A stretch of 8,849 nucleotides of DNA from DATJSN01 sp035504095 (GTDB lineage: Bacteria > Planctomycetota > Phycisphaerae > WQYP01): the NCBI GenBank assembly GCA_035504095.1, contig DATJSN010000093.1, positions 1-8,849 on the forward strand, in the 5' to 3' direction. Shown here piece by piece: positions 6,315-8,849 of the stretch. Both the position numbers and the translations under genes were made by a program. Within the stretch, counting starts at the first letter, position 1. Every line of letters begins with the position of its first letter. The notes under the pieces are model-generated. The model did not search any database. It was not told the DNA's origin and saw only the letters and a list, made by a program, of their open reading frames with translations.

Positions 6315-6403
6315 TGACGGTGGCGACAATGGCTCATCAAATAAACCTTGATCGATTTAATATCCTCAATGTAAACCTGTGGTATCCGATATCGGAAAGG
6401 TAA
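6314..6403 (+). CDS. Small 29-residue ORF coupled between ATPase and HD genes
   Basis: AAGGAG at 6303-6308 lies five bases before an ATG at 6314, whose A is the last base of the ATPase stop (TGATG). The frame runs 29 codons (beginning MTVATMAHQIN, ending WYPISER) to TAA at 6401-6403, seven bases before the HD start. The ribosome binding site is better than that of most long genes in the window, and the overlap is the usual layout for translational coupling. The product is polar with a mid-chain aliphatic stretch (FNILNVNLWYPI). It shows no membrane segment and I recognise no family. Alternatives are a coupling device that hands ribosomes on to the HD gene, or the relic of a longer gene. The HD gene's own ribosome binding site (AAAGG, 6396-6400) is inside its end. 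Confidence 0.45.
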   Translation: MTVATMAHQINLDRFNILNVNLWYPISER

Positions 6404-6410
6404 ATAGCAA

Positions 6411-7808
6411 ATGAGAAAGATCCGGGATGGCGGCAAAGTATTTCGTGATCCGGTGCATCAATTAATTCGAATTGCGCCGAAAGACGTCTACATCCTCGAT
6501 CTAATTGACACGCCTGAGTTTCAGCGCCTGCGCCGTATCCGTCAGTTAGGTGTGTCATGGCTAACATATCATGGTGCCGAACACAGTCGATTCGTTCACA
6601 GCCTCGGCGTTTTTAACTTCGCACAGCGGATCATACAGTCGCTTTACCAGCGGTATGGGCCAAAAGAGCAGATTTCCAAAGCGCTCATCGAGCACGAAAG
6701 GACGATTAAGGCGGCAGCCCTCCTTCATGATGTTGGTCATGCGCCGTTTTCGCACATGCTTGAAAGAACCTTTGGCAATAAACATCATGAAGAACGGACG
6801 ATAGAGTTGATCCTCGACAAGCAATCCGGACTAAACAAAGTTTTGTGTCAGCACAGGCTTAAACCGGATGAAGTAGCCTCGGTTATCAGGAAGGACTTTC
6901 CACTTAAATTGGTGGTTGACATTGTCTCCAGTCAACTCGATGCCGACAGAATGGACTATCTGCTACGAGATTCCCACTGCACCGGCGTGGGTTATGGTGA
7001 GTATGATCCTGATTGGCTTCTACACTCGATGTGCGTTGGACGCATTGCGGGAGACCGTAACCAGTCACATCAAAAGCTTTGCTTGGACCGGCGAAGAGGA
7101 ATATACGCTGCTGAAAGATTCGTTATGGCAAGGCTACACATGTATCAGCAGGTTTATATGCATCGGGTCACCCGCGGATTTGAAATTCTTTTGCACAATT
7201 TATTCTCGGCTGCGGCGCATTGCGCAAAGACAAATAATGGCCTCCCACCGGGCACTCCATTGCTTGTTGAGACATATTTCCAGAATAATGGGCAGATTAA
7301 TCTAAAGGATTTTTTGCAATTTGATGAGTCACAAATAATTTCGGCCTGCCATGTATGGGCTAAAACCGAGAAACCTAAGTATAGTACCATTCGACGTCTA
7401 TCGACTGCTTTCCTGAACCGAGAGCGAATTTATGCTGCAGTTGACTTGGACGGTACCCCAGGCACGATGATAAAACTCTTACGGGCGGTAGAATCGTTAC
7501 CTAAGGAAGAAGATGGAGCAACACCGATTTACGGGATCGACACTATTGAAGACACCCCATATAAGGGTATGCTATACCGAGCAAGAGAGCATGCCACTTT
7601 AGAGGAGATTGTGAACGAATCTATTCTTCTAGCTGACCCGGATAACGCGGATTCTGCCGAACCGGTGGAAACTAATTCGAGGATGTTACAGGAAATGGAT
7701 GCGGAACAGTTCGAAGTAACTAGGCTTTACTTTGACCGCAAAAAGTATAAAAATATCGCACCAATTGCCAAGGAACTAAATATCACTCTCCCCAATGTAG
7801 AGGTCTGA
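6411..7808 (+). CDS. HD-domain phosphohydrolase, YwfO/SAMHD1-type (probable dNTPase)
   Basis: HD enzymes of this group hydrolyse nucleoside triphosphates, often dNTP to nucleoside plus triphosphate, using a bound metal. The 465-residue chain opens with VFRDPVHQLIRI (10-21), TPEFQRLRRIRQLG (34-47) and HGAEHSRFVHSLGV (54-67, metal ligand H63). It continues with LLHDVGHAPFSH (104-115; the HD pair H106-D107) and SSQLDADRMDYLLRDS (173-188; fourth ligand D177). The order and spacing match YwfO of Bacillus and human SAMHD1, and all four ligands are present, so it should be active. The C-terminal half (about 260-465) carries the helical oligomerisation part and a tail of unclear role, and length is slightly above YwfO. 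AAAGG ten bases before the ATG supports the start. It sits between the 29-codon ORF and the YwgA-like gene (two-base gap). dGTPases are known to defend against phage by draining dNTPs, which is a plausible role here. A (p)ppGpp or other nucleotide substrate cannot be excluded. Confidence 0.9.
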   Translation: MRKIRDGGKVFRDPVHQLIRIAPKDVYILDLIDTPEFQRLRRIRQLGVSWLTYHGAEHSRFVHSLGVFNFAQRIIQSLYQRYGPKEQISKALIEHERTIKAAALLHDVGHAPFSHMLERTFGNKHHEERTIELILDKQSGLNKVLCQHRLKPDEVASVIRKDFPLKLVVDIVSSQLDADRMDYLLRDSHCTGVGYGEYDPDWLLHSMCVGRIAGDRNQSHQKLCLDRRRGIYAAERFVMARLHMYQQVYMHRVTRGFEILLHNLFSAAAHCAKTNNGLPPGTPLLVETYFQNNGQINLKDFLQFDESQIISACHVWAKTEKPKYSTIRRLSTAFLNRERIYAAVDLDGTPGTMIKLLRAVESLPKEEDGATPIYGIDTIEDTPYKGMLYRAREHATLEEIVNESILLADPDNADSAEPVETNSRMLQEMDAEQFEVTRLYFDRKKYKNIAPIAKELNITLPNVEV

Positions 7809-7810
7809 CC

Positions 7811-8299
7811 ATGGATGGAATGCTTGAAGTTCTACGGTTGATTAACGCCCTCAGAGAGGTTAAAGGGCGGAAGAAGCTCCAAAAAATCGTACACATTCTT
7901 CAATCACGTGGATACAACTTCCCCCATTACTTCGGATATCTTCATTACGGCCCGTATTCCAGTAGTCTGGCCGCCGAAGTTAATGCGCTCGTTTCCTGCA
8001 ATCTCGTGAGTGAAAATGGTACTGGTGAAGAATACGAGCCTTTTATTTACAAACCAGAAGAAACAGCGCGGGTGCTACTCCAAGATCTTAATATAACTGG
8101 TAAGCCCCCATGGCTACCTCTCGCTCGCTACCTGAATGCCAAGGATGCGAATTATTTGGAGGCGATGAGCACCGTGCTCTATCTCAAATCCAATAACTTC
8201 ACGGGCAAGGCTCTCAAAGAACGATTCTCAAAGCTCAAGCCGAATTTAAAGCGTTATTACGAAGATGCTCTGAAGGAAGCGGCTTCATTGCCGAAGTGA
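7811..8299 (+). CDS. YwgA-like protein, partner of the HD enzyme
   Basis: This 162-residue soluble protein carries VKGRKKLQKIVHIL (17-30), then FGYLHYGPYSSSLAAEV (41-57), the two hallmark segments of the uncharacterised YwgA family. From memory, ywgA lies beside ywfO in Bacillus subtilis and relatives, so an HD/YwgA gene pair is recurrent rather than accidental. The 'LQK...GPYS' pattern also resembles the Panacea/SocA domain (LQKLlY...GP), whose members serve as antitoxins or proteolysis adaptors, though the resemblance is by eye only. The rest (about 70-160) is helical and lysine-rich. AGAGG seven bases before the ATG supports the start, two bases after the HD stop, so translation is surely coupled. 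It is the last gene of the operon, and no intrinsic terminator with a T-run follows. A role as inhibitor or adaptor of the HD enzyme is inference. Confidence 0.7.
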   Translation: MDGMLEVLRLINALREVKGRKKLQKIVHILQSRGYNFPHYFGYLHYGPYSSSLAAEVNALVSCNLVSENGTGEEYEPFIYKPEETARVLLQDLNITGKPPWLPLARYLNAKDANYLEAMSTVLYLKSNNFTGKALKERFSKLKPNLKRYYEDALKEAASLPK

Positions 8300-8399
8300 A
8301 CCCGGTCAGTGTCTTATGTTTTCGCGCCAATTTCCGCACGCACCTCAATTTGACCGGCAAAACCAGCAAGAAAGATATATGCGGTTGCTCATGTAGTGT

Positions 8400-8417
8400 T
8401 CAGTTTTCGGTTTTCAG
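8400..8417. repeat. CTGAAAA-type heptamers, left copy (inverted)
   Basis: Read on the minus strand from 8417, this is CTGAAAA, CCGAAAA, CTGA. It is the inverted counterpart of the CTGAAAA heptamers at 8692-8707, so the two bracket about 310 bases that include both GAGNCGG arrays. Confidence 0.55.
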
Positions 8418-8472
8418 TGTTTGCAACCGCAAAGAAGAGAAGAGAGCGAAGAACACGAAAGGCGGCTACGCC

Positions 8473-8500
8473 GAGACGGGAGTCGGGAGTCGGGAGACGG
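8473..8500 (+). repeat. Heptamer array 1 (four GAG[A/T]CGG units)
   Basis: Four exact 7-base units in tandem: GAGACGG, GAGTCGG, GAGTCGG, GAGACGG. They vary only at the fourth base, in the order A, T, T, A. This is a short tandemly repeated repetitive sequence of the heptamer class known from cyanobacteria and also seen in other environmental phyla. Confidence 0.85.
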
Positions 8501-8503
8501 GAG

Positions 8504-8520
8504 CGGCACCTTGAGTGCCG
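8504..8520. repeat. Hairpin between the two heptamer arrays
   Basis: CGGCAC at 8504-8509 pairs with GTGCCG at 8515-8520 across CTTGA. It joins array 1 to array 2 and has no T-run, so it is not a terminator. Confidence 0.6.
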
Positions 8521-8547
8521 AGTCGGGAGACGGGAGACGGGAGTCGG
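8520..8547 (+). repeat. Heptamer array 2 (four GAG[A/T]CGG units)
   Basis: Four exact 7-base units: GAGTCGG, GAGACGG, GAGACGG, GAGTCGG. The fourth base runs T, A, A, T, the exact complement of array 1's A, T, T, A order. It starts on the last base of the hairpin that separates the arrays. Confidence 0.85.
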
Positions 8548-8691
8548 GAGTAATTTTTCACCACGACGACATGACGGCACAACGTTTATTCTGCGAAAAT
8601 CTGACTTCGTCGAGCTCTCTTCGAGCCTGAGCCTCAGAGCCGAAGGCAGTCGAGCCGGGTCATCTGTGGATCATTTTTTGTGGTTCAAAAT

Positions 8692-8707
8692 CTGAAAACT
8701 GAAAACC
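8692..8707. repeat. CTGAAAA-type heptamers, right copy
   Basis: CTGAAAA at 8692-8698 and again at 8699-8705, then CC, running straight into a GC-rich hairpin. It is in inverse orientation to the copy at 8400-8417. Confidence 0.6.
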
Positions 8708-8730
8708 GCGGCGCGGCTACGCCGCGCCGC
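8708..8730 (-). terminator. Perfect 10-bp GC hairpin, possible minus-strand terminator
   Basis: GCGGCGCGGC (8708-8717) pairs with GCCGCGCCGC (8721-8730) across a TAC loop. On the minus strand it is followed by GGTTTTCAGTTTTC, T-rich enough to act as an intrinsic terminator for leftward transcription. Its core GCGGCTACGCCG also occurs at 8462-8473. It may equally be just a repeat palindrome. Confidence 0.4.
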
Positions 8731-8776
8731 TCTCAGTGGCAAAAAATCTTCATGTTCATACCAATTACCGTTGATA

Positions 8777-8800
8777 CAGGTTTGCAAAGGGCTAAACCTG
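8777..8800. repeat. Hairpin CAGGTTT / AAACCTG
   Basis: CAGGTTT (8777-8783) pairs with AAACCTG (8794-8800) across ten bases, with GC/GC able to extend the stem after a bulge. It has no T-run after it. It is probably part of a dispersed intergenic repeat. Confidence 0.4.
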
Positions 8801-8849
8801 GGGTGAAAATAACAAACAATTTTTACGGCGGCCGTGCGTTCAAAGTTAT

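Larger units (their letters stand above)
8300..8849. other. Gene-poor, repeat-rich stretch downstream of the operon
   Basis: No convincing gene lies in these 550 bases; frames here run through repeats and lack ribosome binding sites. It holds a wide inverted repeat CCGGTCA/TGACCGG (8302-8308 and 8351-8357), decayed purine-rich repeats (8426-8461, CGCAAAGA-like; 8558-8575, CACCACGACGACA), two heptamer arrays, inverted CTGAAAA heptamers, and hairpins. From 8752 an ATG opens a frame to the window edge (32 codons, MFIPITVDTG at its start) without a ribosome binding site, too weak to call. Confidence 0.6.

Noticed and set aside
8302..8357. CCGGTCA/TGACCGG inverted repeat as the operon terminator
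   Set aside because: The loop is 42 bases and no T-run follows, so intrinsic termination is unlikely.
8296..8514. GTG-initiated frame overlapping the YwgA-like stop
   Set aside because: It has no ribosome site, runs through repeats and gives a composition unlike a protein gene.
8473..8547. Tandem repeats as a possible CRISPR array
   Set aside because: Units are 7 bases in direct tandem with no spacers and no cas genes nearby.
8396..8695. Frames across the heptamer arrays, both strands
   Set aside because: They exist only because GAGNCGG arrays lack stop codons, and encode low-complexity Arg/Gly/Glu-rich strings.
8752..8849. Start of a new gene at the right edge
   Set aside because: Only 32 codons visible, no ribosome site, and the frame includes the CAGGTTT/AAACCTG hairpin typical of intergenic repeats.
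1..8849. tRNA, rRNA or integrase marking an island attachment site
   Set aside because: I saw no tRNA-like cloverleaf or rRNA segment and no tyrosine integrase; the edges are an IS fragment and repeats instead.

Overview
The window is bacterial accessory DNA: one candidate anti-phage/restriction island of about 6.5 kb between an ordinary chromosomal gene with an IS fragment on the left and a repeat-rich, gene-poor stretch on the right. The standard code, purine-rich Shine-Dalgarno sites and tight operon spacing are plainly bacterial. The phylum is not certain. Short heptamer repeats (GAGTCGG/GAGACGG and CTGAAAA types), a degenerate TCTGCG repeat and small palindromic hairpins are the kind of intergenic repeats I associate with Acidobacteriota (Blastocatellia), Verrucomicrobia or Cyanobacteria. 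I lean weakly to an acidobacterium. The island looks lower in GC (about 47% in a sampled line) than the left-flank gene (about 63% in a sampled line), which fits horizontal acquisition.

Layout. At 1-114 is the last 37 codons of an IS110-family transposase, followed by a small decayed repeat. At 215-1087 (minus) is an NmrA-type NAD(P)-binding protein. At 1188-1240 are two perfect hairpins. At 1265-1582 is a small membrane-anchored coiled-coil protein, followed by a possible 29-residue membrane microprotein (1610-1699). At 1778-2530 is an HNH endonuclease with the N-terminal domain typical of restriction HNH enzymes. At 2686-3891 is a complete cytosine-5 DNA methyltransferase. At 3888-4331 (minus) is a Vsr-type mismatch endonuclease whose stop overlaps the methyltransferase stop. 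At 4470-6314 is a GHKL (Hsp90/MutL/MORC-like) ATPase. At 6314-6403 is a previously unlisted 29-codon ORF with an excellent ribosome binding site, start-stop overlapped with the ATPase. At 6411-7808 is an HD-domain phosphohydrolase of the YwfO/SAMHD1 type, and at 7811-8299 a YwgA-like protein. From 8300 to the end there is no convincing gene, only two mirrored heptamer arrays, inverted CTGAAAA repeats and hairpins.

How it may work. HNH plus m5C methyltransferase plus Vsr reads as a type II-like restriction-modification set: cut, protect, and repair of T:G mismatches made by deamination of 5-methylcytosine. GHKL ATPases of the MutL/MORC type are known to sit next to Dcm/Vsr genes in predicted restriction systems. 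What I do not recognise as described is the pairing of such an ATPase, in one translationally coupled operon, with an HD dNTPase-like enzyme and a YwgA-like small protein. The inference is a DNA-sensing ATPase that licenses a nucleotide-hydrolysing effector, with the YwgA-like protein as adaptor or inhibitor and the methylase marking self. That inference rests on gene content and spacing only.
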